A stretch of DNA of 64,000 nucleotides from Anisakis pegreffii (lineage: Eukaryota > Nematoda > Chromadorea > Rhabditida > Anisakidae), in contig JAPYMA010001047.1 of NCBI GenBank assembly GCA_035041965.1, positions 36,942-100,941 on the forward strand, given 5' to 3'. Under the pieces are notes generated by a model, which saw only the letters and a program-made list of their open reading frames with translations, had not been told where the DNA came from and searched no databases. Made by a program: the position numbers and the translations under genes. Positions 24,201 through 35,713 of this stretch are shown in pieces. Each line of letters begins with the position of its first letter. Position 1 is the first letter of the stretch.

Positions 24201-26176
24201 GTGGATCAGACATCAAACAAACGGTGATTTGGATGATGCAAAGTTGGTTGAGGGTATCACTGGTGAAAGGACCATTTACAGGTGTTTAATCCAAATATTG
24301 TTTATTCACAGCGTTATCTTCACTCGTACAATGTGACTTTCATGTCACCACAATCAAAATGTCACTACAATCAAAAAATGCTCGGTTTCAGTCCGAGTTA
24401 TCGAACTAAATATCGTTTTCCAACATGATTATCAATTACCTCAAAATGCGAAAGATGCAGTGCCCGAGCGCATTCGGAGAAAGGCACGAGAAATTGCGAA
24501 AAGTGAATACAAAAAAGTGAAAAAAAGCACTTGAGATTGAGATTCACCACAAAAAAAATTAGCAGTCACAACTGAATTGAAAATCAGATGAAATTTCAGA
24601 CGCCGAATAGACCAAAAACCAGACGAAAGTGTCGAACAGAACAAACCAAAACGAATTCGTTTTTGCTTCGATGTCTCTGGATCAATGTATCGATTCAATG
24701 GATATGATCAACGTCTACAACGATCGCTCGAGAGTGCATTGTTGGTTATGGAATCGTTACACGGCAAACATTCAAAAATTATTGTTCGTTCATCGATTAA
24801 ACTAATTGAGTAGCATATAAAATAACTGAATTCTCTTTGATACACATAGTGATTTAAATGTTTCCATCACATAAATAGTTATATGATAGTGATAGTTATG
24901 ACATTCATTAATGAACATTATTCTAGTACGATATAGTTGGGCATTCGGGGGAAAGCGAGAAAGTTTCATTCGTTAAATTGAATAATTCACCAAGCAATGA
25001 AAACTCAAGACTGAAGGTTCTCAAGAAAATGCTACTTCATTCACAGGTTTGCCTTTTCTTTCTCCTGTAAAATTTTAGACCAGATTGATGAATGTTGAAT
25101 TGGTAACAGCGAATATAGAACAATCATTGATACGAGATTTTGACGATAAGATGAGATTGAAATGATGATCTGTCGAAGAATGAATATTAAAGAATGGAAC
25201 TGGAACAGCTCAAGCTCACGCTTTCAACTCAAATTGCAGTTTTGCATGAGTGGAGATTCAACGTTGGAATGTATGCAGCTATCAGCAGATGAAATCTCGA
25301 AGGAGGATTCAGATGAACGATTCGTTGTAGTTGTATCTGACGCGAACTTTGATAGGTTCTTATTGTTTTATAAAACCAGTCGAATTGTTTTTATGCTAAA
25401 CTCTCATTAGAAAATCAAACTGAATAGTAAACAAATGAAATGTTTCAATTCCCAATTATTTTCATGTTTTTGGTAGACGCTACAATTTTTTAAAATGATT
25501 TGGATCCGCACATCGTGAATTTTTTGTCAAATTGGAGGCTTACAAGTAAACGAAATCAATTCCGAAATTGTATTTGTGGAAATATATCGACTCCAGTAGC
25601 CGTATTTATGAACGGAATTACAGGTACGGTATTCGACCAAACGAAATAATAAGGTCTATGACGAGTTCGAGTGAAAACGTTAACATCTCCTTGATACTAA
25701 TCGGTTCATTAGGAGAACAAGCAGAAAGGTAGGCTCTTCAGAGGGGATTTTGAAAATCAAATAAAATTATTTGAACAAATTCTTTTTATGCTGTTGCCGA
25801 GGAGTAATTCAGCGTAAGTGATAAGCTCAACTGTCCATGTTGATCATTCCCAACAATCTCTCGCCTTCAATACTATTCCTTCTCGGAACGTGCAGCTATT
25901 GAAGTGCTTTAATTTGTCATTAATAAATCACTGAATTGTTTTACAAAAATGCAAACCATTATATGATATTTAACAGTAGATTATTACTGCAATAATTGAA
26001 TGGTGTTAAAGTAAATCCTCTCCAGGCAATCAGCAGTGAGCAAAACCCATGTATAAGTGATTATAAATTACAGACTACAAAAGGCACTCCCGTCTGGACG
26101 TGTATTTATTTGCAAAGATGCAACAGAGATACCCCTCATTATGCAGAACATCTTCTCATCTACTCTCCTCAGATAG
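9838..26176 (+). CDS. VWA8: VWA8, mitochondrial AAA ATPase with von Willebrand A domain
   Basis: A complete 39-exon gene; codon phase agrees at every junction and the product is about 1915 aa (human VWA8 about 1905). The order of domains is: arginine-rich presequence, three MoxR-type AAA ATPase modules (residues roughly 50-330, 405-760, 762-1000), a beta-rich middle, a glycine-rich linker (PHVGGGTWAGGTGG) and a C-terminal von Willebrand A domain with DVSGSM at about residue 1731. Family knowledge: a nuclear-encoded mitochondrial matrix-side ATPase whose substrates are poorly defined. I matched exons to remembered human VWA8, for example KQRREIRNGTAFY, DEADKAP and GFPFLGND. All introns but one are GT-AG; several donors are weak (GTTCGT, GTTTAT). 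Exon borders inside 19.7-21.5 kb are the least certain. Exon lists are given in the segment entries. Confidence 0.95.
13029..15752 (+). other. VWA8: VWA8 exons 8-14: second ATPase module
   Basis: Exons 13029-13253, 13465-13680, 13951-14115, 14225-14349, 14696-14930, 15293-15515 and 15646-15752. A full Walker A, GPKGSGKT, is at about residues 448-455 (bases 13594-13617). LLQERRMLPNGDTVWEDS, CILDGIERIHW (Walker B position) and ALSRFLPVITHDLFEKAL follow in the family order. This is the module most likely to bind ATP well. Confidence 0.9.
16801..16858 (+). repeat. Two tandem 29-base units in a VWA8 intron
   Basis: The unit TTTGAGTAATTTAGTGCTTA... occurs twice in a row, differing at one base (GATGAA versus GGTGAA), between exons 16 and 17. 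A further partial unit follows. Probably a young slippage product. Confidence 0.8.
18130..18209. repeat. (TA)n microsatellite in a VWA8 intron
   Basis: About 80 bases of uninterrupted alternating A and T between exons 19 and 20. Likely length-variable and hard to sequence accurately. Confidence 0.95.
18608..19345 (+). other. GC-AG intron of VWA8
   Basis: Exon 20 reads ...HKHGIPFG and must be left before the in-frame TAA at 18628. No GT donor fits, but GCAAGA at 18608 does: joined to the TTTGCAG acceptor ending at 19345 it restores GGA and continues VDRPHEKIFLAVP in frame, matching the family. GC donors are a known minor class. Confidence 0.8.
19346..23520 (+). other. VWA8: VWA8 exons 21-32: beta-rich middle and glycine-rich linker
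   Basis: Exons 19346-19485, 19739-19813, 19903-19938, 20010-20124, 20234-20457, 20812-20914, 21227-21416, 21650-21836, 21951-22125, 22266-22353, 22429-22558 and 23291-23520. This part is the fastest evolving; exons 22-26 were chosen from splice borders, phase and weak similarity to the human middle region, so their edges are provisional. Exon 23 is only 36 bases. Exon 27 on is firm again: RNIRMLDADASLVTDISLPE, then VRYIPIPS, and exon 32 with PHVGGGTWAGGTGG and TAGLGGVGGPFR. Confidence 0.75.
20519..20650 (+). repeat. Long purine-rich tract in a VWA8 intron
   Basis: About 130 bases almost without pyrimidines on the plus strand, mainly GGAAA, GAAAAG and AGGA blocks, between exons 25 and 26. No perfect unit, so it is low-complexity rather than a tandem repeat. 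Confidence 0.75.
23772..26176 (+). other. VWA8: VWA8 exons 33-39: von Willebrand A domain and stop
   Basis: Exons 23772-23889, 24079-24281, 24600-24783, 24927-25046, 25240-25355, 25624-25728 and 26074-26176 (TAG stop). The linker KERQWIRHQTNGDLDDAK precedes the domain. The metal-ion site is complete: DVSGSM, then FCMSGDSTLE, then VVSDANFDRYG. YDIVGHSG and LILIGSLGEQAER are family-typical. The last exon encodes LQKALPSGR ... MQNIFSSTLLR and ends at the same place as the human protein. Confidence 0.93.
24431..24516 (+). repeat. Partial duplicate of VWA8 exon 33 inside an intron
   Basis: Eighty-six bases are identical to 23795-23880 of exon 33 except one change (A23834 to G24470, His to Arg). 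The copy lies in the intron between exons 34 and 35 and keeps the reading QLPQNAKDAVPE intact, followed by a GTGAAA that could serve as donor. It lacks the start of exon 33. Either a recent partial exon duplication, a gene-conversion tract, or an assembly error. Confidence 0.92.
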
Positions 26177-28657
26177 TCTTCAAACCTTAACATCGTTGTG
26201 TTGACTGCATCCGTTATTTCGTAGAATGAATAAAATGCATGAATTTGTCACCTTACCTCAATTCAACGGTTAACATTCAACTGAGACAAATGCGGAATCT
26301 CACTATCGTTTAAAGTCTTCATTGAAACAAGCCCAAAGAACAAAAATCTCCACAAACATCTATGTAAATGACTCATCCAATGGAATTTGTCGATGGAATG
26401 ATTGTTTCCGTTATTTTTACCTGAACAGAACATCGAGTCAAAATGTCTGAAAATAAACCTCATCGTTTTCACCCAGTCATTATCCAGATAATCAGTGAAT
26501 ACAATTTGAAATTACGAAGACAACCGTGATGAAGAAGAAAAGCATTGTTAGCATCAAAATTCATGAAATATAAAATTTATCGGTGATACCTGTCACTAAC
26601 ATTAACAAACATTCTGGCTTCCTGAATCATTCAAAAGTGAACTCTTTTAGTGTGTGCGTTGCAAGGTATATAGGTGACTGTGACTGTACAATTACTAATT
26701 CTCAACTTTTGCATACTCAAACATGAATACATCATAATCAAAATGAATATCGAGAGCGTACTGCGGTACTGATGAGTGTATATTCAAAAAATTATACACA
26801 CAAGTCGACGCATTTAATCCTTTAAAAACGATCATTCAAGAAAAATAGTGAACAAATTTTGAAATTATTATCCGATTGTCGAAAAAATATTAATAACAAT
26901 AATAAACTGATCGCTATCACAACGAACAAAGAAATGCAAATCAGTTGATTTGTGGATACGTGTGTCCAGTTAAGGAAGAATTATTGTGTCCGCTCTTTTG
27001 AATAACTCTGAAAGATAAAATTTTGGTGGATAACAAATATGAATTCTAACAAAGTGCATATGCGAAAAAACAAACAATGAATAAATAAAATAATAATAAC
27101 AGACAGAATTAAATCATCATTCACATAACGCAACATACATTTCAATGCAGAAAACAAACAAACAACAACATGAAATAACTTATTTAAAAATGTAGAGCAT
27201 ATTCGTACAATAACCAGGCTACCTGCTGTATCTGTTCACTTCAACATTTGATTCACTCCATCTCTAAAGTAAACGCTATTAACTTAATCAACCACTACTC
27301 AGAATAACTCATAAGGAACAGTTTCATGAGACTGTTTACTTAATTAGAAAATGCCATTCAAAATGACGCATTTCAATTCACTCTGCCAAATATGTCACTT
27401 ATTCAACCAGAACCAAGTAAAATTAAGTTCATACGATGAAAAAAATCTTTTTGATTGAATTCCCACTTGTAGTAACTATACCAACGATATCACCATACAG
27501 GCTATAAATAACCCAAAAAATTTATCGTTTTCTGAACAATCTTGCCATTACCTTTTCCTTTAGAGCATTGAGCAAAAGGGATTGCTTCACAGTATGGTTA
27601 TTATAAGCCGCTTTCCTTTCGACAAGACATCATTTCTCCAGTGACAAAATCATACTTATGTTACCTATACCACGTCAAAGGGTGACATCGTTACTACTAT
27701 GTATAATATATATGATACAAGACACGAGGTTAAAGTCATATCCGAAACAGAAATGAACAATCATAGACAACATTCAAAATACGTAATCGCCTCACTATAA
27801 AATCACATATGCATAAACAAACATCGCACGATTCAAAGAAAGAAATGAGTAAGCAAATTAACAAATAACAATTGAATATTGCCACCGATGCGGTTCGAAA
27901 AGTATCAGTTTCGTTAATAATAAATAAGTTGACGAACGGATCTTGAATCTGCGAAACTGATTATCACTGATAAGAACTGTTGATCGCGAAACTGAGAATA
28001 ACTATGCAAAATTTATCTTATGAACAACCATACATTCTTTAAAATTGATTGAAGAAATACCCAAATTAGAAAAGGAATATTCTGATTCTAAATGAAGAAA
28101 TCAAAAGTCTTACTCGCAAATGGTAGAAAATGAACGTAATATTCAAACAGGAATCTTCAATGGACTTGTGAGCAACGAGCTAAATGTACGAAAAGGACTA
28201 ATGCACAGTTTAGAATGGACATCTACAAAGAATCGTACTCAGCTGTTTTAAATTACCGGATAATGACACAACAGAGCGATTGTTTGAGTAATGATATCAA
28301 CAAATACAAAAATGATTATGGTACTGAAATTGTCACAATGAAGAGAACAACGCGAAAACCGTTTATGAACATGAGATATGAAGATGAGAGTCGTAAACGT
28401 TCACATAATAATATCGAATTGAAAATGACGAATGATAAGCGTCAATTTCATCTTCATTTATCCCCACTGCCTCCACTACCCGCCCTTGACGATGACCCGT
28501 TCGCTGTCACTATTTTATCTTGTTCGTGATATCTGAAAACGATTCATTCCACTAAAACATTGATGCAAAGAGAACACGTCTTTCAGCTAAATGGTGAAAT
28601 GAATACCCCTATCGGAACAATACTAACGTCTAAATATAGAGCATTCATTGGAAATAA
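26177..28657. other. Convergent intergenic region between VWA8 and CLK
   Basis: AT-rich sequence holding the 3' ends of both facing genes. A 104-codon open frame with an ATG at 28215-28529 (plus) has a proline-rich end (LPPLPALDDDPF) but no recognised domain or support; I do not annotate it as a gene. Otherwise nothing seen. Confidence 0.4.
26229..26234 (+). terminator. Probable VWA8 polyadenylation signal
   Basis: AATAAA 53 bases after the TAG stop of VWA8, a normal distance for a short nematode 3' untranslated region. Confidence 0.6.
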
Positions 28658-31600
28658 CTAAACATTTAAGCAAAAATTACTCAAACTTCTTAAATGATAA
28701 CATCTTAAAATCAACAAATCATTGCACATTTGTTCACAGAAAAAATATATTATACACAACTGTTGAATGATACTACACTGAAAGTAAATCGGATGAGTGG
28801 CATGAGAGGAGACTGAAGAAAGGCACCTGAGATGAGGAGGAAGGCGTTTGAAATAAGCGTGATCAAGTGCATCGTCCAATGTCATTCGGTGTGATGGTTC
28901 ATATTCCAGCATTCTTGTTATTATATCATATAACTCCATATCTTCCGCATCGTTCGACTTCATATAACGCTGAAATTGTTTTTTACCGTTTGCGATATAA
29001 TACGATATGAACTAAGCAGTTGTGTTCAGCTATTGAGAATGCACTCCTCACTTCTAACAGACTTATCTTCATGAAAAATATAACTGAACACATTCCTTCA
29101 GCAACTGAAACACCGACGGCTATGACAGAAGAACAAACCGTGAGCAGTAAGAAAGTCAGACGAAAGGAAAAACAAAAAAGAGTAGGATCGAGTAATCACG
29201 CATGCGTATAAAGAATGAATAAAAGTAGGTAATTATAATGACAACTGTCAGACGAATTAGTGGGATTACTCAATCACTCAGGATCGATGGATAATTAATT
29301 GGATTGTCCGCAGCAATTTTCGATAAATATTTACGTCAGGTACATTTGGTATCAGGAAATAAAAATGGCCATAAAAATAAGCCATTCCGTTCGATCAGAT
29401 GAAATATTTCAAAATCATCCTAAATTCAATGCTTCTGTTCCAAAGATTCACTGTGACGATATCGATGAAATAATCTTTGGAATCAATTAAACTACACTGC
29501 CTTTTCGATATCACGAAAATGAGTTCACTAAAGAAGCAAGAACAATACAACTCTACGTACATACTCTTGCTACTGGAAGCAGATAAACTCATCAATTATA
29601 CAGAACCATTTAACATATTATATTGCAGCAATTAATCCAAATTTTCATCAAACGCTGCAACGAGCTGACACACAGATCTAAACACATACACACACTTTAA
29701 AATGTGCTGCTGCTGCTCACCTTACCGACCAATAATAATAAGAGAGTTGGAGAGAACAAGCTTGCAAATAATAAGAGAGTTACAGCAACAATTAGAGACA
29801 ATGATCTAAGAGAACAAGCCACCAAGAATTTGAGTACAACATATACACAGCTCAATGGCAACAACGAACTGCTGTAAAAAGTCGACAAAGTGGCTGAAGA
29901 ATTGAATAATGCATAATTCAAATCAAATGTTCAGTATGAAAGAGCAATCCAATGCATTTAAGGAAGCGGAAGCCGGAAGGAGATGTGTGTGGGAGGGGGG
30001 GTAAGAGCAGGATGAGCGCATCCTATTAAAACGGTTTGGGCGATACTGTGAAAAAATTTTCAAATTTAAATAATGCGAGATGAAAGAACAAGTAAGTGAA
30101 ACGTTAAGTAACTAATAAAACAGATCAATGAGCAATGCATGAAGGTAAGCAGATGATACTGGCAAAGCGAAAGGCTATCTCTATCAGCCGAAAGCAATAC
30201 AAGTACCATTTAAACACGGGCATCGAACTTCAACACAATATGAAAAACAAAGAATTCACAACGAATGTCAGATAAAAAAGTGAAACTGAAAGGTCTGATT
30301 CATAAATAATTTAACAACAGAACGACTATTCTTTTGGAAGACACTGAGAAGTACGAATAATGAAAGATAAAATAAGATCTGAAAAGAATGAAGCCATAAA
30401 GAACACACTCACAATAAGCGGTTTGCAATGCTCTCTCACATAAGCTCCTGCCTGTGTTTTCTCGTTCCAATCCAAACGACCATGATAGAAGTATTTCGTC
30501 CTGAAATTCGGTTTCCCGGCAATTCTAGTGAACAAAACGAACCAATTGATTTTCTAACAATAAGAATGAATGCGCAAAAAAGCTCGAAACCGTTTCATGT
30601 CTAGCACAGACTGAAAGATTCACTGTTTCTAACAGTATTAGTTTCTGCGACAACGAAACATTTCGTAGACGACTGACCGCAAGTTCACTAATAATAAACT
30701 GAAGAGTAATCTTACTTCGATTTTCGACACATTCGGTAAGGAATAGTTCCCAGGATTCGTTCCATCATAGCCAAATGCTCTCGGTTGTCATGAGTTTGGA
30801 ATAAAGTCATGCCCAAATATAACTCAAACATTATACAACCTATCGACCAAACATCACAAGGATGAGACCAACCTAATTCTGAAAATGAAAAATAATCAAT
30901 CAAAGATGAGCAATGCATTCTGCTGATAATAGGCATTCAGAGAAAGACATGTTCCGATATATCACTAGGCATATTAATGCATATGATTCAAAGAAGAGTT
31001 GAACATGAATGAAAACAGTGAATACCAAGAATCACTTCGGGAGCTCGGTAATGCCTCGTAGAAACAATAGTGGAATGATGTTCGTGATCAAAGGTGGCTG
31101 AACCGAGATCTATCAACCTTACACTAGCATCTTCGATCACACGAACCGGTTTCTTCCTTTTACTGTCATCCACCAATCTGGAACCAACATTTTTAAATAG
31201 TTCATTTTGCGTAAATATGTCGCATATAACGAAGTCTTTATTCGATTTGACGTAAAATCATCTTCATCCTGTACTGAAAGTCAATACCCCTAGTTTTGGA
31301 GATTCAGGAAACTGAAATGGTCCTCATTTTGGCGGTAGCAGTAACAATGGAACCATGTGCTGATGTGCTCAACCATTGATATAACAAGCTCAATGAAAGC
31401 ATCGAAATGAGCACATCCCTCTCCACAGTATTGGAGAAGACTGCGAATGAGAAGGCAAAACGGGACTCTGCGATCAGCATTAAGTTTAATTCAATGCCAT
31501 TAAGCTTAATTCAACGTTATACGTCTCAACTAACAATTCACTTTTGAATCAACTGCATACGAGCCACATTAATTTTTTTCTCAAGCTATCAACGTCATAA

Positions 31601-34600
31601 ATGTAAACAAGAACAATCACCTGTAATCACTACTAACAAAGAGAATGTTCTCAGGTTTAAGATCGGTATGCGTCAGTCGATGATCGTGCATGAATTTGAC
31701 TGAATAACACAATTGATATGCAATGAAACGTGCTTGGTCCATCGGATACGCTTGATAATCGTTTGCTTTCTGAATAAATACATCGAGTAAACGCTTGAAA
31801 AGAGACTATCGATTCACTGTGAATGAGCTGAACAATCAAATATGAACAGCGAATGTGGACAGTGAATGCAGAAACTCCATGAACCTATTCTTAAAATTGA
31901 TTTCATGGTAAAGCATCAGTTTACACTGCACTACTTTCTGCAGATGATAAGATCGCATCTTCGTTAACATTCACAAACTTCGTTAACACTAACAAACATT
32001 AACAAATACCTTTCCAATGAACGACGGATTCAATGCTGAGATCTTCAAACAGATTGTAACACAAAAGAAAAGCTGTTCAAACGAAACGGAAATTGGTTCA
32101 AGACTATAAACAACAAGATAAACAAAACAAACCATAAAATCAAACACACTCAAACCAAGCAGTTCAAATACGAGACACATGTGGCCATGATAGTCGAAAT
32201 TGTCGAGAAGTTGGATTATCAAGCTGCAAAAGAATACACTCAGCTAATTGTAAAGAAACCAAAAAGGATGAGAGAAACATTAAGATCCGTGATCCATTTA
32301 AACACCATTCATTCAGAGGATGAATACTAGAGAAAGAGAAATTTAGTGTAACATCCGTCAGTGGATGCACTGGCTCCTTAACATGCCAGCAACAAAAGCT
32401 ATGCATAAAGATCAGTTTTCGAGAACGCATAGCAACGAAAAACAATTTTTTCAATAATTTCAACAGATACGAATTGAGCACTGAATTTGAGACGGAAAAA
32501 ATTCAGCTGCAATTCAATAGTGGTTTTGAAAAGCTACAAGTTGGTGTAAGAGGACCACATCAACAGATGCACTTGAAAGTAACTCACAAAGCACCACGAG
32601 GATCTTTTTCTTGTAATTTCTTCAGGACATTGATTTCGAGTCGAGCTGCCTCTCTATATTTACTAACATTTTTGATAATCTTCAATGCATATTCTTTGGT
32701 ACCTTCCTCGTTATCCTTCACCTGTACGACTTTACCAAAGGTACCTTCACCCAACGTTCGAACGATTTCATCTTTAAATTCGAGTGCTTTTGTGTGCAAT
32801 ACGATCAATCATATTTGATCATAAACCACAACAAGGCAAACTAATGCTACACTCAATATCATATAAAGCACGCAGCTCAATTTGCACTAGTCATGTCTTC
32901 CAATTTCGGGGCAATATTCCACATGTGAATTGTGAATGAAGTTTGGTAAATGAGCAAACGACTGCAACGTTGTGTGATTGCAAAGGCTCATAAGTGCATT
33001 CCATAGATATGAATAACAAAATGATTGGTGGCAGTAAGAGACTTACAGCGACCATGAATGACATCACCGTCTTTGTAAATCAAGTGCCCATCACGATCAT
33101 CTTGAATCGCTATTCGGGGTATTGAAGCAGTCACTGAGCTCGATGGTGTTGCTGCGGCTGTCACTGTGTTATTGATCGCTCGTGATTTCGATGACGATCC
33201 TGGTTGGCGATTCGCTACACGATCACTCTGAAATTTCATTCATCAGTTCATGTCATTTTACGACTAGAAATTTCGGCATTTGATTCTCAGATTACGGCTA
33301 CGAAAATGAGATTCATTAAATTCAATCGTACAGTGAAATGTGATCAAAAACTCACAGTTGGAAACGAGAATTATATATGAATTAATTGGAATGTTATTGT
33401 GATGAAGACAGATGAAACTAAGACGATCATGACCACAAAAGCACGATAGCGCTCGCAAATGACAAGGCGAATGGTGCACGCCATGGTCACAAACAATGAT
33501 GTGGTTAATACTCAACAGAGCGCTACAACATCACTTGGTTAGCACTAACAGCCACAGTGACTGAATACGGATAATGCGGGCAAAAATTATTTCGAAAAAA
33601 AAACAACCTTTTAACGTTTCAACTTGTTAGATCAAAAATATAAGCACAACTGTCAATGAAATAAAAAAACCAAAAAAAGTCGATTGCTCAATAAATAAGG
33701 CAGCTAAAAACACCCATTCATCTTCATCAACAAAATATTTTTGCATTGGTGAACAAATCAAATGAGCACTATTGAAGCAAAGAGAAATCATCGCCGACAA
33801 CGAAGTAATAGCACGATCACACCAACAAACCATTTAAAACTACTCTCTGACATGCACGTAAAGAATTCTATGAGATCAGGCAATTAACTCATTGAGTTTC
33901 AAGTTCCTCTTGCTGTTAGTTATACTTACAGCACACTTTACTAATTTTAGGCACTGGATTTCAGTTCGTGTTTGTGCATCGTGGATAACATAAATTTTTG
34001 CAAATGTAAACAAAGAATAAAACGATGTGATATGCGTACAAAATTGTTTTCAAATAATATAGAAGATACGAACCGGTTGATGTGCATTGGAACGACGTTC
34101 ATTCTGCCGACGCTGTTCAGCACTCGCAATGATTCGATCAACTTTGGCACTAACGGAAGGCGGTAGTTGAAGAGTGGCTAAGAGATTAGCTTGTGACAAC
34201 TGTGGTGGTTTATTAACTCGACGAGATGAATTTGGTGGCGCAATGGCGGTGGTGTTATGCTGATGTGCTTGAGACGCCACTAGAAGTGGTTGTTCACGTC
34301 TTATCTTCTCATCCTTCTCCTGTGCAGCTTTTGAACGCTTCTCAGTTTGATCATGGCCAGCTGATTCCTTCAATGAATCGACACCAGCTGCTGATAGTGG
34401 TTGTGCGGTTGTGACTAGTTCACGATTCGTGTCGTTCGATGAGAATGCAGCCGCGACGGCCGTAACCGTCTTCTTGGCCTTTTGTTCCGCTGAACGTTCC
34501 GCCTCCTTATCAGCATATTCTTTCGAGAATGCAGCAAGATTAGCATAGTCACCGAATTCTTTTCGGCTAAGTTCATCTTTACGTGCACGATTCGAAACCT

Positions 34601-35713
34601 TTCTTCGAATCAACGAACTACCACCATCTTCATTCAGATTCGACAGGGAAATTTTTGGTTTGGTCGTTGTTAAATTTCGACCTTTTGTTGCGCTCTTTGA
34701 GGCAGCAGCAGAAGCATTTGCACTGAGCGATGAAGCACTCGTGTCTGATAATTCCTCAAAATTCCGAGAGTTTACCAACGATGGGATTGGTACAACATTA
34801 GGAAGTGCTGATGAAATAGCGAGTTCTGACTGTGAATCTGTCTTTGGATTGACATCAACGTATCGTGAATTCGCACCCCACTTCTTCTTCACTACTGCTC
34901 CAGATGCATCGGGTATGACATTAATAGCAGGGGTTTTAATGACCTCGTGTGATAATTTGATGCTTGGTTTAGAAGTGATACCTTTACGAAGTAGTTCAAC
35001 CTTTTCCACCTGAGGCTCCTTAATTAATTCAGCAGTCACCTCTGGCTGCTGCTCCTTTTCGATAGAGAACGCTTGGCTTAAGCCAATCCAATGATTGTAA
35101 CTTTTGTACAATACCGGATCAGAGACACATCGCCGCAAACTAGCCAGCAGTTGAGTGTTTCGTCTTCTCGATACATAGTTCTTATATTTACGTTTGCGAG
35201 GAATAACTACAATTGGCATACGCCGTAATGAACCAAAACCTTTACGTGGCATTTCAGCTTGATTAGTACCGTTGAGATAATTATTTTTTGAATGATGATA
35301 ATGGTTATGCAAAGTAGGTGAATGATGGTTTGTAGATGAAGATGAATGGGACGACGGTGAAGGAAAAACCGATGAATTCAGAGAGGACTTGTGATGAATC
35401 GGTGCTGGTGCTAATACAGCGTGTTGTGGCAAACGATATGAATAATAATGACGAGTGACTGGTGAATGGAGAATCGGTAAAATTGAAGATACGCTTAGAT
35501 TAGAAGATGACGAATTTGAAGATATCTGAGGAGTGGATTGATTACAAGTGCTCGATGAGGACTGAGAAAAGAAAGGATCTTGATAAAGGATCTGAGACAG
35601 CGTCTCTGAATATGGTGGCTGCGATGACAGTGTCCACTTGGAGTGGACCTGTAACGGATGGAAAGAGGAAATATTGGCCACCTTTGGGATGGAGATTCGA
35701 GATGAGAATACCA
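28658..35713 (-). CDS. CLK/LAMMER dual-specificity protein kinase
   Basis: Nine exons in phase: 35713-34074, 33227-33047, 32786-32588, 32223-32133, 31769-31621, 31177-31026, 30878-30716, 30500-30413 and 28969-28658 (about 990 aa from these exons). The catalytic domain shows [72 protein letters not shown] and the signature [14 protein letters not shown] kinases phosphorylate SR splicing factors in the nucleus; the C. elegans member I recall is madd-3. The first exon encodes a 550-residue Ser-rich, low-complexity N terminus and begins with an acceptor (ATTCAG) rather than an ATG, so a 5' exon is missing; the first internal ATG is at 35252-35250. Odd points: the DFG motif is DLG, and about 40 residues of unusual tail follow the kinase core. 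Confidence 0.92.
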
